The notes under the pieces are model-generated. The model was not told the DNA's origin. It did not search any database and saw only the letters and a program-made list of their open reading frames with translations. From Plotosus lineatus (taxonomy: Eukaryota > Chordata > Actinopteri > Siluriformes > Plotosidae), in assembly GCA_024760905.1 (NCBI GenBank), contig CM045733.1, positions 10,936,001 to 11,000,000 on the forward strand: a stretch of 64,000 nucleotides of DNA. Direction: 5' to 3'. The position numbers and the translations under genes are program-made. Within the stretch, counting starts at the first letter, position 1. Each line of letters opens with the position of its first letter. Of this stretch, positions 11,708 to 22,539 are shown piece by piece.

Positions 11708-11832
11708 CAGTCATCCATTCATTTTCTGAACTGCTTAATCCTAATTAGAGTCACTGTTAGGTTGCCACCCATCTCAGCCGTTCTGGGCAAGGGCGGGGTA
11801 CGCCCTGGGCAGCTCGCCAGGTCATCGCAGGA
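11708..11832 (-). mobile_element. SINE-B tail fragment
   Basis: Contains the complement of the tail: CATTCATTTTCTGAACTGC, CATCTCAGCCG and GCAGCTCGCCAGGTCATCGCAGG. The head is absent. Confidence 0.8.
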
Positions 11833-11902
11833 GACGCCACTATTCCACCACAAATGACAAAAAAAGTTTAAACTGACTCCTCTAATTTGCTTCCAGTGAC
11901 AT

Positions 11903-12240
11903 AACCAGTGGCGGTAAGGTACTGGATTACTGATCCCTAGGTCGTGGGTTCAAGCCCACTATCAGTGGGTTGTCACTGCTGTCCCCCCAAGTGCAGTTAA
12001 CTAGGTTATCAAAGTTCGGCCATGTCTCCAACTGTCTGTGGTGAGGGGCACGGAAAAAGAACCATTGCTGATTTTTATCAAGACTAAGTGCATAGCTGTC
12101 CGCATGGTTCTGCCTCGTGATGGCCTGGCGAGCTGTCCAGGGTGCACTCTGCCCTCGCCATGAGTTGACTGAGATCGGTGCCAGCCTCTTTGCGACTCTA
12201 ATTAGGATTAAGCGGTTCAGAAACTGAATGAATGATGAAT
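11903..12240 (+). mobile_element. Hybrid SINE (SINE-A head, SINE-B tail)
   Basis: The head matches SINE-A: CAGTGGCGGTAAGGTACTGG, B-box GGGTTCAAGCCC, TTGTCACTGCTGTCC, AAAGAACCATTGCTGA. After GGTTCTGCC it switches to the SINE-B tail TGATGGCCTGGCGAGCTGTCC and ends GGATTAAGCGGTTCAGAAAC. The same switch point occurs in the copies near 48.3, 49.0, 51.6 and 58.0 kb. Confidence 0.85.
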
Positions 12241-12302
12241 TTACCATATTTGGATTAATACTTACACATGATAAACTACAGTGTTGAAAAAATATCGCAG
12301 GA

Positions 12303-12412
12303 CAGCATGGTGGCGTTGTGGTTAGCATGTCTGCCTCACACCAAGACGTGAGCTCGAGTCCTGGGCTTTGTGACGGTATTTATGAGCGGATTCTATATGT
12401 TCTCCATTGTAC
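12303..12412 (+). mobile_element. SINE-B head fragment
   Basis: The tRNA-like head AGCATGGTGGCGTTGTGG...CTGCCTCACACC has a B-box-like GAGCTCGAGTCC. The body stops soon after, so the copy is 3'-truncated. Confidence 0.75.
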
Positions 12413-13036
12413 AGGCAATTTGGGGATTCCAAGCAGCAACACTCTACTTCTTTTTGTTCTGGCTCAGGTGCTTATGGCATTCTCAAGAATTTTATAGCAA
12501 AAGATTTTGAAATGTGAAATACTGACTGGTGACGATCCCCTGATTCCGTTCACTAAGTTTCCCCCCCTTTTTATCTTGAGTGCTCTTGTGTCTTCAACAT
12601 TTTGTGCCATATTGGATTTTATGAGTTATAGCAAATCCTTTTTTTAATCAATTACTTTTCAATCTTCACGAACTCTAGCACATGTGATCTTTGTGCCAAG
12701 CCTCACAAAATTTATGTGTTGACATTTCAATTTGCAAAAGCAGCACAGTCAGTGTAAATCGGGAGTAATGTACAAACAGGAAATAAATGGGTACCAGGAC
12801 TGAAGATTATATGCTAGGAAGCACAATCAATTCTGCATCATTTCACCACTCGAAAGGTGCTAGAATATGGAAAAAATGTCAGCTCGTCAATGTAACCATC
12901 CAGCAGCCATATTAGATTTTATCAGAAGGTTTATAGATTTTTCCAATTACAAATCTGGCCCAAGCTTCACCAGATTTGGCACAAATGTCCTTCACCAAAA
13001 TTATCAGATAGTCTTTTTAATTTTAAAATAGGTCAT
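12413..13036. other. No gene or element recognised
   Basis: Unplaced sequence with two similar phrases (CATATTGGATTTTAT and CATATTAGATTTTAT, 12,609 and 12,908), too short to define a repeat. Confidence 0.45.
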
Positions 13037-13037
13037 C

Positions 13038-13087
<50 letters not shown>

Positions 13088-13122
13088 TGTTATAATAATA
13101 TTATATCATATTATCATAGTAT

Positions 13123-13170
<48 letters not shown>
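13037..13170. repeat. (TTA)n facing (TAA)n, hairpin-capable
   Basis: About 15 TTA units and about 14 AAT/TAA units face each other across a short AT-only spacer, making a self-complementary microsatellite pair. Confidence 0.9.
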
Positions 13171-13171
<1 letters not shown>

Positions 13172-13254
13172 TAATAAGCACCCCGTGAATGTTATTTTTC
13201 AATAGCTGAAATAAAGTTGGTTGGGAAGTAGAGCTTGAACTTTTCTTAAAAAAA

Positions 13255-13576
13255 AACGCAGGTGATGGTGGACCAGCTCGGAGAATGAAGGCTCAGTCTC
13301 ACCCAAAATCCTCGCTATTGTTTGAAACATGTCCAACACACCTCTGTTCATGTGCCGTCCCCTTGTGGGTTACATTTTTGCGCTCAAATGACCGACATGT
13401 AACCGAGAGAATCTGGTCATTTGACAAAATAAAAGATTTTTCAAAAATAAAGATCATTCATACTCAGATAATAAATAAAACGGATGAATTAATAATGAAT
13501 TATTTCTTCTGCAGACCGGTACCAATTGAGCCACGGACCGGTACCGGTCCGCGGCCCGGTGGTTGGGGGACCCCTG
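13255..13576 (+). mobile_element. hAT-like element, right part only
   Basis: The right end, GGTTGGGGGACCCCTG, is preceded by the GC-rich CCGGTCCGCGGCCCGGTGG typical of hAT termini. I could not find a matching left end or a duplicated TGTTAGAC, so the left boundary is approximate. The second hAT-type terminus in the window is of the same broad type as 8,652-8,981. Confidence 0.65.
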
Positions 13577-13589
13577 TGTTAGACTACTG

Positions 13590-14330
13590 AGTCTAACAAC
13601 AAAGTCAATAAATAAGATGTGAATGCAAATCTCAACTAATTTTTTTCAAGTCACATGAGATTTTCAGTAAATGCTTACACTCAGGTCCTGGACAAAATGA
13701 CATAAAACTTCCTTCGCAGCGAAGCTCAACAGCTGTGCATGGCCACTTTCTTTCTGCATGCAGCTATATTTAACCAGTATTCCACGTTCTTATTTTCGAC
13801 TGAAGTATTTTTTAAGCAGCGTATTATCCATTAAACCTTCCAACATTTCCCCGCCCAAGTGAATTGCAGGCAAAGAAAGTAGTCATTTGGGGTTATTTTG
13901 TACAGAGAAAACGTACTTGGTGTAATTTGCTTGTACAGCAAATCAGTTCATGGTGACAGTTAAAGAACTACATTTATTCTAATATTTACACTAAGTTGCC
14001 AAGTTTTGATTCCAGAATAAAATATGTAAATATGTTTGAAAAAGGTTTAGAGTTTATTAGGTGCTAAATATGTGTGACTCATAAACACATAACTTAGTGT
14101 ACATAAAAATTACTTTTTAAACAGCTTGCAGAAAACAGTGTGTACATTGCTAAACCAGAGCTATAAAGGAATACTCTGGGTAAATATTTTAGTGGCACAA
14201 TATAGTGTACAACAAGGTAACTTAATTTTAATTCATATCTTACATTATGAAACTCAAAAATGGGACTTTCATTCTTGCCCTTTTTAAAAATATTGAGAAA
14301 TTCATCATGCGTTTTTTTTTTTTTTATAGT
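13590..14330. other. No gene or element recognised
   Basis: AT-rich unique sequence with no coding signal. Confidence 0.5.
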
Positions 14331-14694
14331 TACAGGGATCCCTCGCTACTCCGTGCTTCAATTCATGCGGCTTCAGTACATCGCGGTTTTAAAAAATATT
14401 CATCGAAAAATGTAAAAAATAAGGAAATTAAAGACGAATAGGGGAAAAAGTTAAGGAAAATACCAAAAAGAAACAAGGCCAATTATGAAAAAAAAAACCA
14501 ACCAAACAAACAAACAAACAAAAACAAAAAAACAACCCAAAACCTCCCATCAAAACTACTTACATTTTTATGTGAGGTGCGCATCTGAGTCTGTTGCATG
14601 CATATCTGTATGTGTGTGTACAGGGATCCCTTGCTACTTCGCGCTTCAATGCACGTGGCTTCAGTGCATCACGGTTTAAAAAAAAAAAAAAAAA

Positions 14695-14922
<228 letters not shown>

Positions 14923-15174
14923 GATGAGTTAAACATTAAAATGCTTAGCTACAATCAGAGTCTGCTGGAACTACTCTTTGAGTCTTCTGAAACTTGTATC
15001 CTCCTTCCAAGCTGCTTGAAACTAAAGTGAGGATCCAGTGGAGAAGCAGGCTGACTCGCTGGTTGTTGATGTGCGTCCTTCTGTGTCATCAGCAGGTAGC
15101 TCAGGATCGTCAGTGTTTCGCCCCTTAACCTGGACACTTCACCTGAGTGGGGCAGTGAGGGCCGGTTGTGAAAC

Positions 15175-18100
15175 CTAACCCTCACCCACAGAAGGACGCC
15201 AGTTGTTGTTACGCTTCAACCACAGCCATCTAGAACTGCTCTCTGCTGCTGCGCCAATCTCCTTGATAGCTTGCTTCACCTGCTTTGGGGGCATGCCTAG
15301 TTTCTGCAGGAAGTAACGTGTTGATGAAGAAGGGAATCCTCTACATCCGACTTCCACAGGGAAGAGAACTGCGTGCCATCTTTTTGACTGTGCTTCATCG
15401 ACCAGATCTTGGTATTTTGCTTTCTTTAGCTGATGGGCGATGTCGAGCCGGTCTTCCCAGGGAACTGTGAGCTCGATAATGAAGATGGACTTGGAGCTTT
15501 TGACAGAAGAACGGCATCTGGTCGTAGTGATGTTGTTGCCACCTCTTCTGGGAAAACCAGTCTTCTCTTTAGGTCAACCTGTAACTCCCAGTCTTGTGCC
15601 CCTTGAAGGATCGAGCGGGTCTGGGTGGGTTTTACAGATCCTGTGGGTACCGGACTTCCCTCTTTAACAAAGCTCACGAGTTGTGGTGGTAATGTCACTC
15701 TCTTGTTTGCCTTCAATCTCTCCGGGTCTATCCACTTTGCTATCTCTGTTAGAACTTTGTCATGTCTCCATCTGTATCTTCCATCCCCAAGTGCTTTTGG
15801 ACATGCTGATAGGATGTGGTTCAGTGTACAAGAGTTCGTACCACATAGTTTGCATGTTGCACTGTCTTCTATTCCCCAGGTCATCAGGTTACTTGGAGTT
15901 GGTAAGAGATCGGAGATGGCTCGGAGAAGGAAGCTAAGTTTGCCCTGATCAGTTCCCCAGAGTTCCTTCCATGATAGGGGTCGATCTAGGGCAGCATCCC
16001 ACTGGACCCAGCTGCCCTGTTTTGCAAGCCCTACTGCTTTGACTCTACGTTCCTCTTCTTCCGATTCCCGGATCCTCTGCACGACTAGCTCTCTCTTCTG
16101 CTTGTTGTTGGCTTGGCTCCAATGCTGGGAATGGTAGTTTCCCAGGCCAAGACGACCCTTGCACACAGTGCCAACTATTTCTTGATGTTTTAGTAGTTCT
16201 TCAGCATCTGTAACTGCTCTCTGGGGCTTCCACTTCCTTCCACTCTTGATGGTTTCTGCTGATAGGTTTACCTTCTTATCTTTGGATGTGCGTAGTGTGG
16301 TGACAGCTCGTGCTTTTGCGACCTTGAATTCTTCCACTACAGATGTCACTGGTAGTGTTAGTTTGGCAGTCTTGCTGTAGATGTTGATTGCACTAAAGCT
16401 GGGTGGCACCCCCAACCATCTTCTAAGAAACTTGCTGCAGAGTCTCTCCATGGCTTCAACTGCAGACATGGGAATGTCGTACAACAAGAAGGGCCACTGC
16501 AATCTTGGTATAATGCCAAACTGGAAGCACCACACCTTGAACCTTCCTGCAATTGCCTGTTGTCTATCGCTTGAAGCCAGTTCTTTACTTGTTGTTTAAC
16601 AGCCTTGATGTTGCTGGTGTCTTTCAGGGAGCTATCATAGTTCTTCCCAAGGCACTTGATCTGTTCATCTTGTATGGTTGGGATCTTTTCCCTTGGATGC
16701 TGAAGGTGTTCTTGGACAGCACTCCATTCTGTAAGCATAGGCTTCTTGATTTTGAAGGCTTGAATTTCATTCTTGCCCAGTTAGTTGCTCTTTCTAGCCC
16801 TCTTAGTATCCACCTTGTTCCTACAAATGATGAGGTCGTGATCGTAATGTCATCCATGAAGGCTCGACATGATGGGTGTCTTGTGCCATCTTCGGCCATG
16901 GGACCTCTGCATTCTTTTCCTCCAGCTTTCAGGATGAGGTTCATAGCGGTAACAAATAGGATGACTGATACTGTGCATCCTGCCATTATGCCTTTCTCCA
17001 GCCTCTGCCACTTGGTGGTAAAATCTCCAACAGTGAAACGCATCTGTAGATGGTCCATATAGTGCATCACTAGTTCAACCAGATCTTGTGGTATGCGATA
17101 GTGTTGGAGTGCTGTTCGAATGATCTGATGTGGTACGCTTGGGTAGGCTTGGGCAAGATCTAACCATACCACTGACAGGGTCTTCTTGTCTCTCTTTGCT
17201 TCTTTGATGAGCTGGCTGATTGCTGAGGTGTGCTCAAGGCATCCTGAATGGCCCGGGATTCCTCCTTTTTGCACACTAGGGTCCACAAATTCATTTGCTA
17301 GCAGGTAGGAAGTCATTCTCTTTGCCACTATTGACCAAAAGATCTTTCCCTCGATGTCTAGCAAGGAAATTTCTCTGAACTGGGATAGTGTTGATGAGTT
17401 CAATTCCTTTGGTACAAAGCAGCCTTCTGCTAGTGTCCATGTGCTTGGTAACTGTTTTTTCTTCCATAAAACACGGAGAATCTTGGCTAGCCTACGGAGC
17501 AGCAAAGGGCAGTTCTTGTAGATCTTATATGTCGTGCCTGATGGCCCTGGTGCTGATGCTGATCGAGCTTTCTTCACAACTGACTTGACTTCATCAAAAG
17601 TGAAATCTGACATATTGAAGGAGGTATGGGGTTCTGGAATGGGTAGCTGGAAAGGGCATTCTCCGAGTGGGCTGTCTCTTTCTGCATCGCTGTGCGAGGC
17701 TGTGATACTATCTTCTACTTCTTCTCTTGAGCATGTTAGCTTTCCACTCTTTGGTTTTCCTAAAAGGTCAGATGTGAATCTGAAGGGGCTTCTGAAGAAT
17801 GCCTGTCTTTTCCTTCTTTTCTCCCTTTGCTTCCTTCGAAGTGTCTCAGCTTTGCGGAGTAGAAGAAGCTTCTTATGTAGGTCAGAGAGAAGCTCTTCTA
17901 AACCTCCTTTCTCTATGCCTTCTGCCTTGCGCCATCTTTTCTTAAGGCTTCGCTGATCCTTGCGCAAAGAAGCGATCTGGCGTTGTCTTCTGCTAGGGCC
18001 TGCTTTTGGTCTTTCTTCCTTGGTCTCTTTCACACCAAAGGTTTCAAGGCTTTCTTGGAACACGATCTGGGTCATGGTCTTCATCTTATTGACTGCATCT

Positions 18101-18531
18101 CCTTTCAAGGTGTTTTCAAGGATAATGTCAAGGCTCTCATCCAGTTGTTTCCATCTGCGGTCTGATGCTGGTGGTAAGTTCAGCCGTGGCTTCTTCTCCA
18201 ACTTTGTTTCTTTGATGATTCCATTCTCTGCTCTAGTGTTTTGAGCGGCTAGAACTGGGAGGTCCTGGGCACTGTGGTTGGAATCCTGGTCCGGAACCTC
18301 TGACGACTGATGAGCTGTCTGTGTAAACTCAGAGATGGATCTCTGTGAATCGCTGATAGCTTTGCGTTGTTCTTGCCGTGTTTTACACTTTGTCTTCCCT
18401 TGATGGATTTTCACTCCACGCTCATTTTTGAAGAGACCGCCACAGCTGTTGCATCTTCGCTTTGCCTCATCTAGTACTGTTGCCGTTTTTCTTCTCGTAG
18501 TCCATATGTCATTGTCCTGGTCAGAATCCAT
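15175..18531 (-). pseudogene. HERO-like polyprotein, unit 1 (frameshifted)
   Basis: The region spans about 1,118 codons. The ATG opens MDSDQDND, followed by a C2HC finger (C27, C30, H43, C49), a basic coiled stretch, and RT blocks (ASAPGPSGTTYKIYK, GKIFWSIVAKRM, VVWLDLAQAYPSVP, catalytic FMDD at residues 558-561). Next come a C-terminal CCHC finger (CKLCG...LNHILSAC, about 15,800-15,855) and the nuclease core RPDAVLL...ELTVPWED. The end, SSRWLWLKRNNNW, is in frame only in this unit. The first frame stops after 635 codons because one C is missing near 16,688 (CCCTTGG where units 2 and 3 have CCCCTTGG). A missing C near 16,551 and a missing T near 15,497 also shift frame. All lesions are single-base indels. 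Confidence 0.87.
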
Positions 18532-18655
18532 GTAATCTGTCCGGGGTAGCAGATTATCCTCCCCCCCTCCTCGGTCTGCTTGGGGGTATTCTCTCTGTAG
18601 TGAACTTGTAGCGTTGTGGATGCAGTGCTTCGGGGTGCTAACCCTAACACTATAG

Positions 18656-18724
18656 CGACCCGTCTTTCCGGGCTGTCATTCGTTCTTTCTCGAACGTCAA
18701 TGGGCCTTTCCCCATGGTCACTTA
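18656..18724 (-). promoter_or_regulatory. Structured 5' leader of unit 1: three GAAA-loop hairpins
   Basis: On the minus strand, three short hairpins follow one another: ATGGG-gaaagg-CCCAT, CGTTC-gagaaa-GAACG and CCCG-gaaaga-CGGG. Each is preceded by TGAC. They lie within the first 80 nt of the element. A role in leader processing or translation is possible but only inferred. Confidence 0.55.
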
Positions 18725-18985
18725 AATGTACATGATGAGTTAAACATTAAAATGCTTAGCTACAATCAGAGTCTGCTGGAACTACTCTTTGAGTCTTCTG
18801 AAACTTGTATCCTCCTTCCAAGCTGCTTGAAACTAAAGTGAGGATCCAGTGGAGAAGCAGGCTGACTCGCTGGTTGTTGATGTGCGTCCTTCTGTGTCAT
18901 CAGCAGGTAGCTCAGGATCGTCAGTGTTTCGCCCCTTAACCTGGACACTTCACCTGAGTGGGGCAGTGAGGGCCGGTTGTGAAAC

Positions 18986-21900
18986 CTAACCCTCACCCAC
19001 AGAAGGACGCCAGTTGTTGTTACGCTTCAACCACAGCCATCTAGAACTGCTCTCTGCTGCTGCGCCAATCTCCTTGATAGCTTGCTTCACCTGCTTTGGG
19101 GCATGCCTAGTTTCTGCAGGAAGTAACGTGTTGATGAAGAAGGGAATCCTCTACATCCGACTTCCACAGGGAAGAGAACTGCGTGCCATCTTTTGACTGT
19201 GCTTCATCGACCAGATCTTGGTATTTTGCTTTCTTTAGCTGATGGGCGATGTCGAGCCGGTCTTCCCAGGGAACTGTGAGCTCGATAATGAAGATGGACT
19301 TGGAGCTTTTGACAGAAGAACGGCATCTGGTCGTAGTGATGTTGTTGCCACCTCTTCTGGGAAAACCAGTCTTCTCTTTAGGTCAACCTGTAACTCCCAG
19401 TCTTGTGCCCCTTGAAGGATCGGCGGGTCTGGGTGGGTTTTACAGATCCTGTGGGTACCGGACTTCCCTCTTTAACAAAGCTCACGAGTTGTGGTGGTAA
19501 TGTCACTCTCTTGTTTGCCTTCAATCTCTCCAGGTCTATCCACTTTGCTATCTCTGTTAGAACTTTGTCATGTCTCCATCTGTATCTTCCATCCCCAAGT
19601 GCTTTTGGACATGCTGATAGGATGTGGTTCAGTGTACAAGAGTTCGTACCACATAGTTTGCATGTTGCACTGTCTTCTATTCCCCAGGTCATCAGGTTAC
19701 TTGGAGTTGGTAAGAGATCGGAGATGGCTCGGAGAAGGAAGCTAAGTTTGCCCTGATCAGTTCCCCAGAGTTCCTTCCATGATAGGGGTCGATCTAGGGC
19801 AGCATCCCACTGGACCCAGCTGCCCTGTTTTGCAAGCCCTACTGCTTTGACTCTCGTTCCTCTTCTTCCGATTCCCGGATCCTCTGCACGACTAGCTCTC
19901 TCTTCTGCTTGTTGTTGGCTTGGCTCCAATGCTGGGAATGGTAGTTTCCCAGGCCAAGACGACCCTTGCACACAGTGCCAACTATTTCTTGATGTTTTAG
20001 TAGTTCTTCAGCATCTGTAACTGCTCTCTGGGGCTTCCACTTCCTTCCACTCTTGATGGTTTCTGCTGATAGGTTTACCTTCTTATCTTTGGATGTGCGT
20101 AGTGTGGTGACAGCTCGTGCTTTTGCGACCTTGAATTCTTCCACTACAGATGTCACTGGTAGTGTTAGTTTGGCAGTCTTGCTGTAGATGTTGATTGCAC
20201 TAAAGCTGGGTGGCACCCCCAACCATCTTCTAAGAAACTTGCTGCAGAGTCTCTCCATGGCTTCAACTGCAGACATGGGAATGTCGTACAACAAGAAGGG
20301 CCACTGCAGTCTTGGTATAATGCCAAACTGGAAGCACCACACCTTGAACCTTCCCTGCAATTGGCTGTTGTCTATCGCTTGAAGCCAGTTCTTTACTTGT
20401 TGTTTAACAGCCTTGATGTTGCTGGTGTCTTTCAGGGAGCTATCATAGTTCTTCCCAAGGCACTTGATCTGTTCATCTTGTATGGTTGGGATCTTTTCCC
20501 CTTGGATGCTGAAGGTGTTCTTGGACAGCACTCCATTCTGTAAGCATAGGCTTCTTGATTTTGAAGGCTTGAATTTCATTCTTGCCCAGTTAGTTGCTCT
20601 TTCTAGCCCTCTTAGTATCCACCTTGTTCCTACAAATGATGAGGTCGTGATCGTAATGTCATCCATGAAGGCTCGACATGATGGGTGTCTTGTGCCATCT
20701 TCGGCCATGGGACCTCTGCATTCTTTTCCTCCAGCTTTCAGGATGAGGTTCATAGCGGTAACAAATAGGATGACTGATACTGTGCATCCTGCCATTATGC
20801 CTTTCTCCAGCCTCTGCCACTTGGTGGTAAAATCTCCAACAGTGAAACGCATCTGTAGATGGTCCATATAGTGCATCACTAGTTCAACCAGATCTTGTGG
20901 TATGCGATAGTGTTGGAGTGCTGTTCGAATGATCTGATGTGGTGCGCTTGGCTAGGCTTGGTCAAGATCTAACCATACCACTGACAGGGTCTTCTTGTCT
21001 CTCTTTGCTTCTTTGATGAGCTGGCTGATTGCTGAGGTGTGCTCAAGGCATCCTGAATGGCCCGGGATTCCTCCTTTTTGCACACTAGGGTCCACAAATT
21101 CATTTGCTAGCAGGTAGGAAGTCATTCTCTTTGCCACTATTGACCAAAAGATCTTTCCCTCGATGTCTAGCAAGGAAATTTCTCTGAACTGGGATAGTGT
21201 TGATGAGTTCAATTCCTTTGGTACAAAGCAGCCTTCTGCTAGTGTCCATGTGCTTGGTAACTGTTTTTTCTTCCATAAAACACGGAGAATCTTGGCTAGC
21301 CTACGGAGCAGCAAAGGGCAGTTCTTGTAGATCTTATATGTCGTGCCTGATGGCCCTGGTGCTGATGCTGATCGAGCTTTCTTCACAACTGACTTGACTT
21401 CATCAAAAGTGAAATCTGACATATTGAAGGAGGTATGGGGTTCTGGAATGGGTAGCTGGAAAGGGCATTCTCCGAGTGGGCTGTCTCTTTCTGCATCGCT
21501 GTGCGAGGCTGTGATACTATCTTCTACTTCTTCTCTTGAGCATGTTAGCTTTCCACTCTTTGGTTTTCCTAAAAGGTCAGATGTGAATCTGAAGGGGCTT
21601 CTGAAGAATGCCTGTCTTTTCCTTCTTTTCTCCCTTTGCTTCCTTCGAAGTGTCTCAGCTTTGCGGAGTAGAAGAAGCTTCTTATGTAGGTCAGAGAGAA
21701 GCTCTTCTAAACCTGCTTTCTCTATGCCTTCTGCCTTGCGCCATCTTTTCTTAAGGCTTCGCTGATCCTTGCGCAAAGAAGCGATCTGGCGTTGTCTTCT
21801 GCTAGGGCCTGCTTTTGGTCTTTCTTCCTTGGTCTCTTTCACACCAAAGGTTTCAAGGCTTTCTTGGAACACGATCTGGGTCATGGTCTTCATCTTATTG

Positions 21901-22340
21901 ACTGCATCTCCTTTCAAGGTGTTTTCAAGGATAATGTCAAGGCTCTCATCCAGTTGTTTCCATCTGCGGTCTGATGCTGGTGGTAAGTTCAGCCGTGGCT
22001 TCTTCTCCAACTTTGTTTCTTTGATGATTCCATTCTCTGCTCTAGTGTTTTGAGCGGCTAGAACTGGGAGGTCCTGGGCACTGTGGTTGGAATCCTGGTC
22101 CGGAACCTCTGACGACTGATGAGCTGTCTGTGTAAACTCAGAGATGGATCTCTGTGAATCGCTGATAGCTTTGCGTTGTTCTTGCCGTGTTTTACACTTT
22201 GTCTTCCCTTGATGGATTTTCACTCCACGCTCATTTTTGAAGAGACCGCCACAGCTGTTGCAGCTTCGCTTTGCCTCATCTAGTACTGTTGCCGTTTTTC
22301 TTCTCGTAGTCCATATGTCATTGTCCTGGTCAGAATCCAT
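18986..22340 (-). pseudogene. HERO-like polyprotein, unit 2 (stop and frameshifts)
   Basis: Opens with the same MDSDQDND start and zinc finger (KRSCNSC here). The first open stretch of 462 codons ends at a TAG at 20,952-20,954, where the Tyr codon of the LAQAYPSVP RT block is in the other units; nearby V/A and A/D changes make this the most altered spot. A second frame (20,879-19,839) covers FMDD and the thumb. A deleted A near 19,853 ends it at EEEERESKQ. Further shifts interrupt the nuclease and remove the WLWLKR end. Confidence 0.86.
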
Positions 22341-22460
22341 GTAATCTGTCCGGGGTAGCAGATTATCCTCCCCCCCTCCTCGGTCTGCTTGGGGTATTCT
22401 CTCTGTAGTGAACTTGTAGCGTTGTGGATGCAGTGCTTGAGTGCTAACCCTAACACTATA

Positions 22461-22528
22461 GCGACCCGTCTTTCCGGGCTGTCATTCGTTCTTTCTCGAA
22501 CGTCAATGGGCCTTTCCCCATGGTCACT
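22461..22528 (-). promoter_or_regulatory. Structured 5' leader of unit 2
   Basis: The same three GAAA-loop hairpins and TGAC spacers as in unit 1, unchanged, although the adjacent leader has indels (GCTTGAGTGC against GCTTCGGGGTGC in unit 1). Confidence 0.55.
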
Positions 22529-22539
22529 TAAATGTACAT

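Larger units (their letters stand above)
14923..18733 (-). mobile_element. HERO-like retrotransposon, array unit 1 (full length)
   Basis: This 3,811-bp unit reads on the minus strand as a 5' leader of about 200 nt, one long coding region (18,531-15,175) and a 3' UTR of about 250 nt. Its 5' end is joined directly to the 3' end of unit 2 with no spacer. Its own 3' end lies in an AT microsatellite. The architecture (N-terminal zinc finger, RT, C-terminal CCHC and restriction-like endonuclease in one frame) is that of the R2 group of non-LTR retrotransposons. The FMDD-type catalytic box and wording suggest the HERO clade; the clade name is from memory. Confidence 0.88.
18734..22539 (-). mobile_element. 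HERO-like retrotransposon, array unit 2 (full length)
   Basis: A 3,806-bp unit, near identical to unit 1, with both borders shared with neighbours (3' end against the 5' leader of unit 1, 5' leader against the 3' end of unit 3). It shares with unit 3 several differences from unit 1 (for example CAGGTCTATCC, CTGCAGTCTTGG, and single-base deletions near 19,098 and 19,853), so 2 and 3 are the closer pair. Confidence 0.88.

Noticed and set aside
13037..13170. Regular short repeats considered as a CRISPR array
   Set aside because: These are eukaryotic microsatellites without spacers; no cas-like gene is present and the genome is a fish type.
15090..15150. CTGATGA and CGAAAC in the HERO-like 3' UTR as a hammerhead ribozyme
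   Set aside because: The core words are present, but the flanking sequences do not pair into the required helices.
15440..18244. Plus-strand frames of 60-170 codons across the HERO-like units
   Set aside because: They are antisense shadows of the retrotransposon coding region and repeat identically in all units.
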